64,000 nucleotides of DNA. Source: Asterias amurensis (Eukaryota; Echinodermata; Asteroidea; Forcipulatida; Asteriidae). Below the pieces are notes generated by a model, which saw nothing but the letters and a program-made list of their open reading frames with translations, was not told where the DNA came from and searched no databases. Each line of letters starts with the position of its first letter. The first letter of the stretch is position 1. Of the stretch, positions 62,504 to 64,000 are shown one piece after another. The position numbers were made by a program, and so were the translations under genes. Location: the NCBI RefSeq assembly GCF_032118995.1, contig NC_092654.1:12780284-12844283 (forward strand), in the 5' to 3' direction.

Positions 62504-64000
62504 CGTACATGTATTGCCAATGAAGTTTATGAACCTGCCAATGTTTGGCCCAATCGTCACGATTTGTTACAATTTATCATTTGGAACAAAATGAGGACTC
62601 CATTTCACAACTCAACTTTTCTTTATGTACAATAAAATTGTTTTATTAATTCACTTTATGCATGCTCCAGTTGATTACATTTGGTGATGATTATTAAACG
62701 ATAAAAATATTCACAAGAAATTGCAATGGATGCGATTTCCATTTTAAGGACGGAATGTGCTTAAAATTAGTTTTATGTACAGCAGTATAAATATGTTTTC
62801 CAATATTAACTTTGCATTTTCACTTTTTACAACTAAGCTAAAATTCGGTGGAGGAACACATGATGCCTAAAAAATTGTTCATCGTTTGATAAAGCACCTG
62901 ACTTGAATTCGTTTAGCACGTCAAGATTATAATTTTAAAAATCTTACAAAGTAAAAACTTATTCAAATTTGTATTAAAAAGTTATCTTTTTAAATACTGT
63001 TCAAAATTATCTTTGTTTGCTCTGTTGAAAGTAAACTTGTATCACCAAAGTACATGCACATAAATTTCTCATTACATTAACCAAAAAACACAAAAAACAA
63101 AACAAACTCTATTTACATAAGTAATGTACATACCCAGGTGCTTTCCTTCTTGACCTTATTGACAGATTTTGTCTTTTATTTTTTTCGGTGAGAATCCTTT
63201 TTTTTAAACAAAATTTACTGTTTTTTGGCTTTCATAACATGATTGGTTTAATTTGGTTTGTAAAAGAGTAGAATTCAATCCATTTAACATGATTACTCGT
63301 CAAAATAATTTCTGCCAAATCATGATTGTTTGGATTAAAAAAAATCTTTTTTTTTACGGTAGCCAACTTATAATGCCATGTGGACTTATAAAAAAAAAAA
63401 AATCGAGCTGATCTCCAGCGTATTATTTCCAGCACATCAAGAAAATTTTCATCTTAGTGATTATTTTTCAGAATCAGTATTGAGGATCAAGTTATGTGAC
63501 AACAATTGCAACAGGCCATGAATTTTATCTTTGAGCAGTGAGACCATTTTCATTTTGCAAAAAGCACTTTCATTGGAAGATCTGAAAGTCTATGAAAAAT
63601 TTGTGAAAGGGCACCAAGGCCAGGACAATGGCACTGGAGACAATGTAACTTCAGGCCTGTTGCAATAACCATATACTGTTAAATGCTATGAAGTCCAAAG
63701 GATCAAACCTTTCCATAAGTCCACATTGGAGAGCTATGCCATAGCAAAAGGGCAGTGAAAAACAGTTTGTTGCAGAGTGTAGTGATGTTCCCCAAAGCTA
63801 CCTGAAAGAACATGAAAACAAAACAAAAATTAGTAACAAATATAAATACAGCAAACTCAAAATCATCAAACGGAAGAAAGTGTCATGTTGATTGATTCCA
63901 ATTTTCTAGCTCCTCTCAAATGAAGGAACAATGCATGAAGTCACAAAGGACACACAAAATGGCAGACAGGAGACGAGCGTGTATGTGTGCTGCGCATTGC
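62504..64000. other. Intergenic right end
   Basis: AT-rich. About 63540-63660 holds a family C copy (GGGCACCAAGGCCAGGACAA, ACTTCAGGCCTG). No coding exon recognised. Confidence 0.45.

Overview
The window looks like AT-rich intron-heavy genomic DNA from a deuterostome invertebrate. An echinoderm, probably a sea star, fits best; this is inferred from gene architecture and the density of foldback mobile elements, not from a marker gene. There are no bacterial-type operons. Nearly all long open frames are repeat or intron noise. The real coding sequence lies in short exons with clean GT/AG boundaries and matching phases.

Two complete divergent protein-coding genes can be assembled exon by exon. 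(1) Minus strand, 41226 down to 9821: a NELL1/NELL2-type secreted glycoprotein with 17 coding exons and 818 codons plus stop. It has a signal peptide, a TSPN/laminin-G-like domain, a short coiled coil, VWC domains, six EGF-like domains and further VWC domains. (2) Plus strand, 44039 to 59498: the synaptonemal complex transverse-filament protein SYCP1, with 23 coding exons and 1059 codons plus stop. It has a conserved N-terminal motif region, a long coiled coil and a basic S/T-P-rich tail. Their start codons are about 2.8 kb apart, head to head. One acts outside the cell and the other in the meiotic nucleus; nothing suggests a shared pathway.

Layout: 1-9820 is gene-poor, with foldback elements, a G-free C-rich tract (about 2400-2588) and a 3.2-kb array of a 48-bp palindrome-bearing satellite (3436-6603). 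9821-41226 is NELL; its introns hold a perfect 1.83-kb (AAT)n tract, tandem repeats of 134, about 135 and 28 bp, and two separate 93-bp tandem duplications of an exon end with its splice donor. 41227-44038 is the divergent intergenic region, with a TATA box for NELL and a large foldback element. 44039-59498 is SYCP1. 59499-64000 is its 3' flank plus further elements.

Mobile DNA is mostly non-autonomous: several MITE/foldback families (TTAA-bounded families 'A' and 'B', family 'D' starting AATAGACCGATCC, family 'M' with an 18-bp terminal repeat, and hairpin composites 'E'), tRNA-derived SINEs, and a dispersed family 'C' (core GGGCAAGGGCACCAAGGC). Many sit within about 45 bp of a splice site. 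I found no CRISPR, rRNA gene, convincing functional tRNA gene or intact transposase.
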